Assembly (NCBI RefSeq): GCF_026262505.1
Contig: NC_067203.1
Location: 17,961,411 to 18,025,410, forward strand
Source of the DNA: Trichomonas vaginalis G3
Lineage: Eukaryota > Parabasalia > Trichomonadida > Trichomonadidae
Length of the DNA: 64,000 nucleotides
Direction of reading: 5' to 3'
Below are positions 8,319 to 18,056 of the stretch, in pieces. Position 1 is the first letter of the stretch; each line of letters opens with the position of its first letter. The notes beneath the pieces were generated by a model. That model had not been told where the DNA came from and did no database searches. It saw only the letters and a list, made by a program, of their open reading frames with translations. The position numbers and the translations under genes were made by a program.

Positions 8319-10450
8319 ATGCCCCCATATAGAATGGATAGAAAATCTGCTAGAATAAAAGCAGAGTTGCAAAGTTATGGTTGGAGAGTTTCGAAGAATT
8401 TTAAATATAGGAAGGGAAGACCCATAAAAGTCTATGACAAATTGTCTGGTCTTCGCTACGAAATGGATTTGGAAACAGCACGTGCAAATTATCCAAACAG
8501 ACTAGAGAGGTTAGAAGAAGAACGTCTTATGGACATGCCTTTCGATGTTAGTGAACTCAAGTTGAAGGACACGACGGCTTTGCCAGATTCTACTGGAAAC
8601 ATGACGAACAATTGCATCCTTTGAGAAGGAAAAAGGAAAAGGTGAAGACGCACATGCTCCCATGAAAGAACAAGATATGCATATGAGAAGTACCGTGAAG
8701 TTAGAAGTCAAATTACTTCTGGTCGAACCTTTACAGTAAACTTTGACGAAGGAAAGAACAAAGAAGGCTTCATGGGTGTACTTGCTGCCATACAAGACGG
8801 AAATAAGAAAGGACACAATCTCAGATTGACCATAACAGATTTGGATGGTCACATTTACTATGCATATGGCAATGTCACAACAGCTGCAATGCTTCTTGAC
8901 GCTTTCAAGACTACAAAGAGAGAACAAATGGTTGACTCCGACTCAGACATTTTGAATGCAATTGAAGGAATTGCAAGTGTCAAGTTCGAATGGTACCAAC
9001 CTAACCTCAAGCAGTCAGACAACATGCTGGATACTTCCCCTTCAGAAATAAGTCTGACATTGACTTGACAAGGTATGGAATTTACAATTCAATTGAAACA
9101 ATTGTCAATGAACCTTGTATTCTTACATGTCTCAGGAACTCTGGTCTTGTTACAGATGAGAAAATGAAGTATCTTGAGTCATGTGTGAAGACAAGGTACA
9201 TTCTCAGAGGTCAATTGGCAAAAATTGCACCTTTGGCAAATGTCAATATCCGAGTCAACATACCTACAGCTAAAGGTTCTTCACATGACGACTATGTTGT
9301 TGACTTCAAATTGCCATGGTTGAAGATTGTAATTGTCCACAACCACTTCATGTTGAACGAAAGTCTTACAAACCCATTGTTCGGAAAAGGCAAGTGCAAC
9401 ATTGTCAGAGCTGTAAACATTCTTTTCGAGAAAGGTTTGTTGGAACCAATTCCAGATGACAAGCTGACAGAAACTTTTGTACCAAAAGACGAAACAAACT
9501 TTTCATTGTTAGCAAGACCAAAAGTTGTTCCAGACAAAGTTCTAGTACAAAAGAAGTACACAATTCCACAAGGAGTTGGTTTGTTCGGATACCAACCTGA
9601 ACCAGAAGAACTTCCAATGAGGTTGCAAGAACTTCAAGATGCTATAAACAAACTTCCATTGAGACATCCAATTGACGTCAAATTGTATTGGAGAGCATCT
9701 GAGTTAGGTCAGAAGGTTTTATATGAAACAGGTTGCTTCGACGATGTTTATGAGATAACAGGAGAAGTTTTCTCAGAAGATAAGAGACTCACTTGAATTT
9801 CCACAAACTGGACCAATTGGTTGCGACAAGTTCGACTCAAACGAAAAGATATACTATGTCGACCTTAACGCTGCGTACATGAGGTTTGTCCAATATATTC
9901 CGACTGGAATTCCAAACGAAGATGGTGAGTTCCCAGGAAGGAACTATACAGTTGGAAAAGTCATACAAAACTGTATGATATTAGGAAAGCTTCAAACCCC
10001 AAACTTGCAATGACACTCAAATTGCTTATGAATTCGACATGGGGATATTCCATTAAGAAACCTCAAGAGATGAAGAGTAAACATTATGAGAAGGTCGACA
10101 ACTTTGTTGAAAGGTTTTCTCCTTTTGTTTTGAAGTACGAGTTCACTCAAGGTCAAAATGGCTTAGTAACCACATTAAAATCTATTGTCGAACATTGGTC
10201 TTACCCTCAGTTCGCAAAAGCAGTCCTTGACAACTACAACAAATTCTTCTCCGAAGTCAAATCGAAAGTTGTGGTTTACTATGAGAACATTGACGCACTC
10301 ATGACGAACGAAGAAGGCTATAACAAACTCATTGAAATAGGAATGGTCGGTGAAAAGATGGGCTGTTTTAAGCTAGATAAGGTATTTTCAGAAGTTCATG
10401 TCCTCTCCAAGCGTAAGTACTGGGCATACTTGAAGACGGCACAGAAATAA
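8319..10450 (+). pseudogene. Protein-primed family B DNA polymerase region, Polinton copy 1 (interrupted)
   Basis: This region replicates the element in intact relatives. The best-preserved part has the polymerase motif A block (IYYVDLNAAYMRFVQYIPTG), the motif B block (KLAMTLKLLMNSTWGYSI) and downstream palm/thumb sequence (VVYYENIDALM, YWAYLK). The upstream part (from the ORF starting MPPYRMDRKSARIKAELQSY through GHIYYAYGNVTTAAMLLDAF) probably represents the N-terminal portion, though its family is not obvious. A strong promoter-like AATATTTTTTATTTTTATAA precedes 8319. The region has several interruptions. No polymerase is seen in the visible part of copy 2. Confidence 0.78.
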
Positions 10451-10523
10451 AACATTGCATGAAGTAAAAAATTGCATGAAGTAAAAACGTTTTTTTTAAA
10501 CAATATATTTTTACATATATTAA

Positions 10524-11383
10524 ATGCTTCAGGTTGAAAAACAAAGAACAAAAGTAGCAGATACAAAACCGTTAGACTATATCTATACAAATGCTGGTAG
10601 GACTATTTCAGATGAAGAAATTTCATCCCGAGCATACAGGTTTGACTATCCAATTCGTTGGCTTCAAAGTCCTTCAGATGCAAAGGCAATAGGATTTAGA
10701 AGAGTTTTGTTTTCAAATAGAACTAACGCATTTATGTTCGCAGTATATTTCATGGGCAGTATAAAGGTTCTGATGGTCTAATAGACAAATTTGACGAAAT
10801 GAGAATCTTTACAGTTCGTTCAGACGAAAGTCTTGAGAAAACTCTAAATGACTTTCAAACTCAAATGAACAAATACTATTGGGAATTTCAAGAAAAATAC
10901 GACTCTTTACTAAATGGAACATACTATCTGAAACTAGAATATGACAAGATGAACTCCACCGTTTCATTTCAAAAGATTGAAATTAACCCTCCAAGAGATA
11001 CAGAGTTTTTATTTTGGGAAGTAGACAAACGTTCTTGGGCACAATTTCTTCGGTTACTAAACCAGAACGAACCATTACCACCAGATGGTCCATTTAAATT
11101 TATACTTCCACCAGCAGATTTGACAGTTTATAGAAACGTGTTTGACCCTCAAAATGTTATGTGCCATGCAAGTTTCAGTTCAAGCAACAATAGTTTTCTA
11201 TGTATTGGCAAGGACTTTTATGACTTTGCTTCTAAATTCTACGAACCACCTAGTAACAGTTTCTCTGACTTTCAAGTTTGGTTCACAACAAATGGTGTGC
11301 AGCATATTCTTCCATTGTACTATGACTTTTATCTCGAATTGTCTTTCATATACAACTACGGAAAAGTGCTGAAAAAGTATTGA
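10524..11383 (+). pseudogene. Putative structural protein, family A, second member (interrupted)
   Basis: It is related to the product of 2668-3522: YRFDYPIRWLQ...KAIGFRR, YYLKLEYDKMNSTVSF, WAQFLRLLNQ, CHASFSSSNNSFLC, KFYEPPSNSFSDFQVWFTTN and the ending FYLELSFIYNY. The two lie on opposite strands about 7 kb apart, so the family duplicated inside the element long ago, since divergence is much greater than between the two Polinton copies. CAATATATTTTTACATATAT lies before the ATG. The region is interrupted. No counterpart was seen in copy 2. A capsid or spike role is inference. Confidence 0.55.
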
Positions 11384-12120
11384 ATGTGAAGTTTAGGTGA
11401 AGTGGTGAGATCTCACCTGTTTTTTCACCTGTTTTTTCACCCGTTGAATTTTCATGAATTTTGTGCTGAAAACATAGCACAAAAATACTTTTAGGTGAAG
11501 TGGTGAGATCTCACCTGTTTTCTCACCTGTTGAATTTTGTTGCTGAATTCGGCAAAAATATATTTTAGGGTAGATGGTTTTTAGGTGTCACCAGGTCCCT
11601 CGGTTAAACGAACTTCTCTGAAAAAATGAGACAACATGACATTTTGACAACAACACAGGAAATAAACTTCTTCGTATATGTTTTGTCATGATTTCATCGT
11701 AAATGTTTTGTCAAACATGAACGTATATGTTTTGTCATGATTTCATCGTAATGAGCGTAAATCAGACAAAAATATATTTTAGGTGAAGTGGTGAGATCTC
11801 ACCTCTTTTCTCACCTGTTTTTCACCGTTGAATTTTGTATAAAAAAGCAACCGTCGAAATTCCGGCGGTTGCTATATTCTTCACAAAATGCTTGTTTTGA
11901 GGTCGAGCCACTTTTGGCTCCATCGTATTCTTTCAACCAAAATTCTTGAGTTTTGTTCTGAATTCAATAAAAATATATTTTAGGTGAAGAGGTGAGATCT
12001 CACCTGTTTTCTCACCTCTTTTCTCACCTCTTTTCTACCATCGTAGAAAACACACAAAACTCATGAATTTCCTTAAGATAGAAAAAAAATAAAGTTAGTT
12101 TTTTTAAAAAAATATTTTTT
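11384..12120. repeat. GGTGAGATCTCACC palindrome array with KilA-N debris, forward set
   Basis: Perfect 14 bp palindromes lie at 11404-11417, 11502-11515, 11790-11803 and 11991-12004. Each follows AATATATTTTAGGTGAAG and is followed by one to three spaced TCACCTG/TCACCTC blocks. Between them are a duplicated ATATGTTTTGTCATGATTTC (about 11675 and 11724) and, at about 11840-11960, an inverted and rearranged relative of the KilA-N fragment at 56130-56275 of copy 2 (gaggtcgagccacttttggc). No long ORF. It could be a regulatory site, a terminator or an origin; the sequence alone does not decide. Confidence 0.8.
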
Positions 12121-12137
12121 ATTTTTATTGTAAGAAC

Positions 12138-13052
12138 ATGTTAGCAACAACAGCACCAAACTCGTTAGTCATGAACCCAACTTCAATGTTAGTAGAAATG
12201 AAAAGCTTCATTCCTTCTTCATATACTTTCGAAACAGAAATCCAGAAGATAAAGCAAGAACTTCTCCAAGGAGATTTAGATTGCACTGCGAAAGATGAAA
12301 CAAATGAAGAATATCTTTATGACATGCAGGATATTATTGACCATCTACCTAAACTTCCTGAAATCCAACAACAAATGCTTACTATTCCAGAATTTGAAGA
12401 AATAGAAGTCAAAGCAACTGACTCAGTTGAAATAAAGAAGTTCATACGTAAGGTTAACTATGAGTTTCTTGGATTTCATTGCAACCACAAAGTCATGGAC
12501 AAAGATTGCGACATGTTATATAAGAATGTTTCTGACATATATAAATCGGAGGAGTTTAAGACCTACGACAACTTTGTTTCGTTAGTTGCTGAATGTGTAT
12601 GGCAGATAAGAGATAAAGATAAAAGAGGTAAAGTATGGAACGAACAAATAAAACCAGCAACTTTTGAGTTAAAGAAAACCATTGACGCTATAGTTGTACT
12701 TGCAGGACAAATTTCAATGTACAATGCTAAAATGAACCCACAATGTTCTAAATGTAAAGCAGCAATGAGGAAATATAACTACTCCGTCAAAGAGATAGAA
12801 CGTATGCGAAACGACTATGCTGACTTAAAGAAAGAAGCAGAGAAACCAGCAGAAAATAAAATGGACATGTTAGAATTTCTAAACAAAAACTATCCAACTG
12901 CTGACGATTTCCTTCTTTCAGATGTCAAGAAGAAATATAAAGATACATTCAATATTGTGAAAACTTTTGACATACTGACAGAAGAAATAGAAGCCACAAA
13001 ATTGTTTAGAATTTCAAATATACATCGTACAATTCATGTAAAACGCTTATAA
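12138..13052 (+). CDS. Polinton protein of unknown function between inverted palindrome arrays (304 aa)
   Basis: A hydrophilic, mostly helical protein. Residues about 115-125 have HCNHKVMDKDCD and about 202-207 have CSKCKA, a possible zinc-binding set. The second half is Lys/Glu-rich (YSVKEIERMRNDYADLKKEA) and likely coiled. The C-terminus (TKLFRISNIHRTIHVKRL) is the same in copy 2 (56509-57444 region). Upstream is AAAATATTTTTTATTTTTAT. GGTGAGATCTCACC arrays lie on both sides, in opposite orientation. The function is unknown; Cys/His content and context suggest nucleic-acid binding, a weak inference. Confidence 0.65.
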   Translation: MLATTAPNSLVMNPTSMLVEMKSFIPSSYTFETEIQKIKQELLQGDLDCTAKDETNEEYLYDMQDIIDHLPKLPEIQQQMLTIPEFEEIEVKATDSVEIKKFIRKVNYEFLGFHCNHKVMDKDCDMLYKNVSDIYKSEEFKTYDNFVSLVAECVWQIRDKDKRGKVWNEQIKPATFELKKTIDAIVVLAGQISMYNAKMNPQCSKCKAAMRKYNYSVKEIERMRNDYADLKKEAEKPAENKMDMLEFLNKNYPTADDFLLSDVKKKYKDTFNIVKTFDILTEEIEATKLFRISNIHRTIHVKRL

Positions 13053-14240
13053 AAAAAAGAGGTGAGAAAAGAGGTGAGAAAACGGGTGAGATCTCACCTC
13101 TTCACCTAAAATATATTTTTGCTGAGTAAAATGACCAAATTTCATTATATAACTGTTATTTTTTACGAAGAGAACTTTTGCACTTCGTCAAAAAAATCCC
13201 TGAAATCATATCTTTTATACAAAATTCAAGAGGTGAGAAAAGAGGTGAGAAAAGAGGTGAGATCTCACCTCTTCACCTAAAATATATTTTTGCCGAGTAA
13301 AATGACCAAATTTCATGAATTTCCTCATATGTTTGCTACCCTCGAAAAACTGAGGGAAGAGATTCCATTCGAAAACAGTGAAAAAATGACCAAATTTCAT
13401 TATATAACTGTTATTTTTTGACGAAGAGAACTTTTGCACTTCGTTTAAAATACACCATTTTTGTGTTATTTTTTACGAAGAGAACTTTTGCACTTCGTCA
13501 AAAAAATCCCTGAAATCATATCTTTTATACAAAATTCAAGAGGTGAGAAAAGAGGTGAGAAAACGGGTGAGATCTCACCTCTTCACCTAAAATATATTTA
13601 TGCCGAGTAAAATGACCAAATTTCATTATATAACTGTTATTTTTTGACGAAGAGAACTTTGACACTTCGTAAAAAAAATCCCTGAAATCATATCTTTTAT
13701 ACAAAATTCATGAAGAATACGAGTGGGTTCAGTTTAACAAACAACTCCGTCTCATTCGTTCGGTCAAAGACGATATGTACCAAATGCAAAGTATTTTGAC
13801 AGTATGTTTTGCTCCAGAAACCAAACACGCAGACGACTGGTTCAAAAACCAAAGCACACAAGAATTTTTGAGTGAAATTTCTCTAGACCGACTTTTTCGG
13901 TCTTGCATAAAACACATGAAAACAGTGAAAAAATGACCAAATTTCATATATATAACTGTTATTTTTTGACGAAGAAACTTTTGCACTTCGTAAAAAAAAT
14001 CCCTGAAATCATATCTTTTATACAAGATAGAAAAAACCCAGTCGCCAAAACTCATGAAAATCGTGAAAAATTGCGAGTAGGGAAAAAACCCCAGTCGCCA
14101 AAACTCTATGAAAATCGTGAAAAAATGACCAAATTTCATTATATAACTGTTATTTTTTGACGAAGAGAACTTTTGCACTTCGTAAAAAAAATCCCTGAAA
14201 TCATATCTTTTATACAAGATAGAAAAAATAAAGTTAGTTT
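13053..14240. repeat. Repeat field with KilA-N gene fragments
   Basis: A unit beginning ATGACCAAATTTCATTATAT, passing through ACGAAG...CTTCGT and ending CATATCTTTTATACAA recurs with starts at about 13131, 13386, 13612, 13933 and 14125, with partial pieces near 13303 and 13455. Palindromes GGTGAGATCTCACC at 13085-13098, 13256-13269 and 13566-13579 are flanked by tandem AGGTGAGAAAAG and followed by AATATATTTTTG, the reverse of the array at 11384. Between units lie stretches of KilA-N-type coding sequence (about 13303-13380, 13710-13905, and short ENREK-like bits near 14040-14120). No intact gene. Confidence 0.8.
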
Positions 14241-14281
14241 TTTAAAAAAATATTTTTTTATTTTGTATGTAAAGACAGAAA

Positions 14282-14894
14282 ATGACAAACATTGAGTTTG
14301 AAACAGTTAAAAAGATAGACAATGACACCAAAATGGTTAGAATTGGTGATTTAAACGTAAGATACTCAAAGAAATACAACAAATATTCTTTGTCAGACAT
14401 TCTAACACTATCTGGAAAGAAAACATCCCACGACTGGGTTAGAACTGCTTCTACTCAGAAAATTTTGACAAGAAATCCTGAGCTTATGATATCAGTAGCA
14501 TTTCATGGAACTACAGCATATCTCATCGACAAAAGTCTTATACCAATAGTTTTGTTATGGTTAGACCCAGTTGTTGGATATAACTTCATAACATATGGTT
14601 CATTCGATACGGAACGTTGCAGTGAAGGCTTACTTTACATCGTTCAGAAACCGAAGGACTTCAATACAAAGAGATATAAGATAGGAAGAACATATAATAT
14701 AACTAAAAGATATGACAGTATAGTCAATAGAGTCAAGGTTGTGTTTGTGAATGATATGAGAGCTGCTGAAACAGAACTACTTGAAAAGTTTGAGAAAATG
14801 TATGGTGCCCACGAAAGGTAAAGAAACGTTTGAAGTAGATGAGATAGGTAAAGCTATAAAATTATTTGACGAAGTTGCTGAAAAATACATGTAA
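14282..14894 (+). pseudogene. KilA-N + T5orf172-type regulator region, Polinton copy 1 (interrupted)
   Basis: The first half resembles the KilA-N DNA-binding domain (VRYSKKYNKYSLSDILTLSG, HDWVRTASTQKILTRNP, GTTAYLIDKSLIPIVLLWLDP). The second half resembles T5orf172/GIY-YIG-like domains (LLYIVQKP...YKIGRTYNITKRYDSI, then RAAETELLEKFEKMYG). This pairing is common in large DNA viruses of eukaryotes. TATTTTTTTATTTTGTATGT precedes the ATG. The region is interrupted near its end. No counterpart was seen in the visible part of copy 2, so this module varies between copies. Confidence 0.7.
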
Positions 14895-14982
14895 AGCGTT
14901 TATTTTTGGTCTTTTGTGAAAGTCAGAAAATAACGCTAATTTTTTATAAAATATTTTTTTTATTTTGTATGTAAAGACAGAT

Positions 14983-15809
14983 ATGTCAACAACCGAGAAC
15001 ACAACAACTGCTATCGTTCATGAAGCCATAAGTGAAGAATATGAGTACATACAGTATAACAAACAGTTACGTCTCATTCGTTCGGTCAAAGACGATATGT
15101 ACCAAATGCAAAGTATTTTGAATGCTCTTCGTTCTACAAAGCAAGCATATCATTGGTTTGAAAACCAGCAGACAAAAGAACTTTTAGAAGAATTTCCTCA
15201 TATGTTTGCGACCCTCGGAAAACCGAGGGTCGAGATTCCGTACGAAAATCGTGAAAAATTGCCAAACGGTTTGAGAGGATATTATGTACATAGACTTCTT
15301 GTAAATGCTGTAGCAATGTGGGCTTCACCTCGTTATGCTTGTTATATTTTCATGATGTTAGATGAAATTCATAGACAAGAACGTGAAGAGATGGAAAACA
15401 AGCTTGAAGCAAAAGATGAAGTCATTGAAGCAAAAGACAAAAGCCTTCAGAAAAGAATACCACGTTCGGTACAAAAGGAAAGGAAAAGAACTATAAGTAT
15501 ATGATTTATACTGAAGAGATGGAAAATGAAGAAGACAGAGATATGGTTATGTTGCATTTAGTCAGAAGAAACAACAAAAGCTTTTACGACCTTGCTAAGA
15601 TTTACAAATCTGACAGAAATTGGTTCTATCGCGAAAACTTACCGATTTCAATGACACCAAATGAAGATGTGAAACAAATAGTTCAAGATACGTTACCTCA
15701 AACACACTATGATATTAAAGGTTGTACAATACTTACCTTCAAAGAAGATTTGCCATTGTTAAAGGAAAAAATAACAGAGTATTTTGACAACTTCAAACAA
15801 GTAGAGTAA
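14983..15809 (+). pseudogene. KilA-N regulator region, Polinton copy 1 (interrupted)
   Basis: The KilA-N part has NALRSTKQAYHWFENQQTKE, GYYVHRLLVNAVAMWASPRY and ACYIFMMLDE. It is followed by a charged coiled linker (EAKDEVIEAKDKS) and a C-terminal domain with MVMLHLVRRNNKSFYDLAKI, as in viral KilA-N/BRO-like proteins. These are thought to act as DNA-binding regulators. The start at MSTTEN (14983) is preferred over the Met at 14965 because copy 2 shares the leader TTTGTATGTAAAGACAGAT. The gene is interrupted here; copy 2 has an apparently whole counterpart at 57788-58615. Confidence 0.78.
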
Positions 15810-15904
15810 ATGAACCATTTATTTTTCAAGCTTGACTTCAGATGGCTCAGGTAGCTCTATAAGGTAAATTGCCTTGTCAAATCCTTCTGGCATTCCGAGT
15901 CCTT

Positions 15905-16124
15905 CCTTCCGACAGGAAAAAAATTTCCTTCCGACAGGAAGAACTCTTCCTTCCTACAGGAAAAAATTTTCCTTCCAACAGGAAAAAATTTTCCTTCCAA
16001 CAGGAAAAAATTTTCCTTCCGACAGGAAAAAATTTTCCTTCCAACAGGAAAAAATTTTCCTTCCGACAGGAAGAACTCTTCCTTCCAACAGGAAAATATT
16101 TTCCTTCCGACAGGACACAAACGG
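15905..16124. repeat. 22 bp tandem repeat, ten units
   Basis: Ten consecutive 22 bp units of the form CCTTCCGACAGGAAAAAATT plus TT, with single changes (CCAACAGG, CCTACAGG, AGAACTCT), and the last unit partial. Each unit is itself an imperfect inverted repeat (TTTTCCT...AGGAAAA). Because 22 is not a multiple of three, every frame on both strands stays open across it, which creates several spurious ORFs. It lies between the KilA-N gene and the ATPase; copy 2 has nothing like it at that place. Confidence 0.93.
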
Positions 16125-16126
16125 AT

Positions 16127-16200
16127 GACTGACGTACCACCAACCGAGTCCATTCCAAAGCCAGAAGAACCGAAAGCTGCAGAACCACAACAGACTAAGA
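16127..16200 (+). pseudogene. Fragment of the Pro/Gln-rich gene of copy 2
   Basis: GACTGACGTACCACCAACCG and the next 50 bases closely match the start of the gene at 55603-55941 (peptide VPPTESIPKPEEPK). Only this short piece is present in copy 1, and it sits next to the ATPase instead of next to the fibre. It is a relic of a different gene arrangement. Confidence 0.7.
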
Positions 16201-17095
16201 CTAAACACTTACATTTTTTACGCTTGACTTTTTTACAATTTGAACTTTGTTTGCGTAGATATGAATTCTGAAAGAAGTATGAGGGTCTTGTATGACTTTG
16301 TACTTCTCCCATAGTTCATGTCTGTCAAACTTACCTGCCATGGACTCTTTCATAAGTTCCATGAAATCGTCTTCGGACAATCCGGGGAAAAGTACAATGT
16401 CAGTAAGTATTCTCTTTACATCCTTACTTAAACTCTTGGCTGTCTGTACACAAATGACAACTGAGATGTTAAAGTGTCTGAGCTTCTTAAGAATTCGACA
16501 CATGTCTTGTTCTCTATTCTTTAACAAAGGATGAGAGGCGAAATCATCTAAGATAAGAAGACATCTATGAGGGTAAGTCTTCCAATCGTAAGATTGCAAT
16601 TTCTTCGAAATGTATTCTATCTCTTTCTGTTTGTTTCTGAAGTGTTTCTTCTCTAATATTCTCTGCATTTCCTCATTTGGGTCTTTAAACTTCGAATTTA
16701 TATACTCATTTATAGCATTGTACTTCAAAACCCTTCTTTGGTACTTCTTTATCCAATCTAACAACTCAGTATCCTTTATACATACTAACTTAGACTTCTT
16801 TATAATATCTTTGAACGAATTGACGGTTTGGTCAAATTGACCAGAAGTACTACAAATGACAACTAACTCATAGAATGGGTTCTTCTCATCTAGTTCTTGT
16901 TGTTGTGCAGCCATTTTAAGATAAGTGAAAGTCTTACCCGACCCAGGTGGTGCAATTAGACCTGTTATACCATTCTGAGCAAATAAGAACTTGTCATGTA
17001 TGGGTTTTATCTGAGCATTTTTCTAATTTCACCTTGTTCTTGTTTAAAACATTCTCAAATTTCTTGTCAATGTCAGCAAACTTTTTTTCTAACAT
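16201..17095 (-). pseudogene. A32-type packaging ATPase region, Polinton copy 1 (interrupted)
   Basis: FtsK/HerA-superfamily genome-packaging ATPase. Visible parts in copy 1 include FYELVVICSTSGQFDQTVNS, the Walker B segment HRCLLILDDFASHP and the following strand VVICVQTAKSLS. Copy 2 (58631-59503) shows the Walker A as well in an apparently whole gene. The likely start, MLEKKFADIDKKF at 17095, is 36 bp from the divergent gene at 17132, and the AT-rich spacer serves both. In intact relatives it pumps DNA into the capsid. The region is interrupted. Confidence 0.85.
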
Positions 17096-17131
17096 ATTTT
17101 TAGAAAAATTAAAATTTTTATCTTTTAGAAA

Positions 17132-17575
17132 ATGTCTAGCGATTTCGCTATCTATATTCGAGACAAGCTTTTTGACAGCAAAACATCTGTAGACCATAAA
17201 ATCTTACATAGTGTAAACAAGAAAGGTGAATTTGTTCTAAAGTTCTGTTTCTGGGAATATGACAAGAACCATAAAACATTAAGCAGAGCAGTCTTAAAAT
17301 TTGTCAATGACAGACTTGTTGACAGAGATGACGCCGATTGGAAAGATGAAGTCCAACAAAACTTCTTAGAATGCAAAGAAGACACATGCGCTGTTCTTGA
17401 AGATGAAATAGAAAACAGAATAGAAGAGCTATTAAAGGACAAAGAACTTTTACATAAATATGGTTCGGAGAAATTTGACATAACTCCACCAGAAAAGAAG
17501 AAGAGAGAAAAGAAAGAGAAAGTAGAAGAAGAGAAGAAAGAACCAGTTCCAGAGAAGGGGAGATATGACATGTAA
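17132..17575 (+). CDS. Polinton protein of unknown function with charged tail (147 aa)
   Basis: It starts MSSDFAIYIRDKLFDSKTSV and has a mixed alpha/beta-looking core (GEFVLKFCFWEYDKNHKTL, AVLKFVNDRLVDRDDADWKD). The low-complexity tail (KKKREKKEKVEEEKKE) is typical of nucleic-acid-associated or core proteins. Copy 2 (59540-59992) has a close counterpart whose tail differs slightly in length, as expected for a simple-repeat region. Divergent from the ATPase. No family recognised. Confidence 0.65.
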   Translation: MSSDFAIYIRDKLFDSKTSVDHKILHSVNKKGEFVLKFCFWEYDKNHKTLSRAVLKFVNDRLVDRDDADWKDEVQQNFLECKEDTCAVLEDEIENRIEELLKDKELLHKYGSEKFDITPPEKKKREKKEKVEEEKKEPVPEKGRYDM

Positions 17576-17591
17576 AAATAAAATTTTATTT

Positions 17592-18008
17592 TTAGCACAT
17601 TTCTGGGTCAATGTCAATGTTCTCTTCCTCTTTAGGAGCAAACACTGGCTTAGACTCTAAAATCTTTTTACCCAATTTACCTTGAACTTCTACAACTTTA
17701 GACTCATAATATTCATAGTCGTCTGTCTTCTTTGGTTCATAAGGTATAACAAGTTTGTATGCTTTGCCTTCTTTAAGGTTTGAGAACCTTCTGTCAAAAC
17801 TTTCTTTGACTGTTAACAAACCTTCTATGTCTAAGTCTTCAAATTTCGCACCATTTTTAGTCACAATAGCAAACTAACTGGTTCGATGTTCCAAACTTGC
17901 TGAATGAAGACTTTTCAAAATGGTAGAAGTAACATTCAAATATGTGAATGGGTCTAGTTCTTCTTTAAGTCCTGACATGTACTTGTTTACTGAGATGAAT
18001 TTCGTCAT
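17592..18008 (-). pseudogene. Polinton protein of unknown function (interrupted in copy 1)
   Basis: The C-terminal half reads LTVKESFDRRFSNLKEGKAY, KLVIPYEPKKTDDYEYYESK, VVEVQGKLGKKILESKPVFA and an acidic end (EEENIDIDPEM). Its counterpart at 60009-60428 encodes an apparently whole 139 aa protein. Upstream in coding direction is an AT block with ATATTTTTTTATCCGATAGA before the ATG, the same block that precedes 18377 and 60428. A small beta-rich (OB-like) fold is possible but not shown. It ends against the 17132 gene tail to tail. Confidence 0.55.
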
Positions 18009-18056
18009 CTTTTCTATCGGATAAAAAAATATTTTTTTAAAATTTACTCAGAAAAA

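Noticed and set aside
15857-16312. Several overlapping ORFs on both strands (84-151 aa) rich in FPVGRK/FLPTGKN-type repeats
   Set aside because: They exist because the 22 bp tandem repeat is open in every frame. Six simultaneous readings cannot be real genes.
17132-17598. 148 aa antisense ORF rich in Ser/Phe
   Set aside because: Shadow of the charged-tail gene; Lys/Glu codons read backwards give Ser/Phe/Leu.
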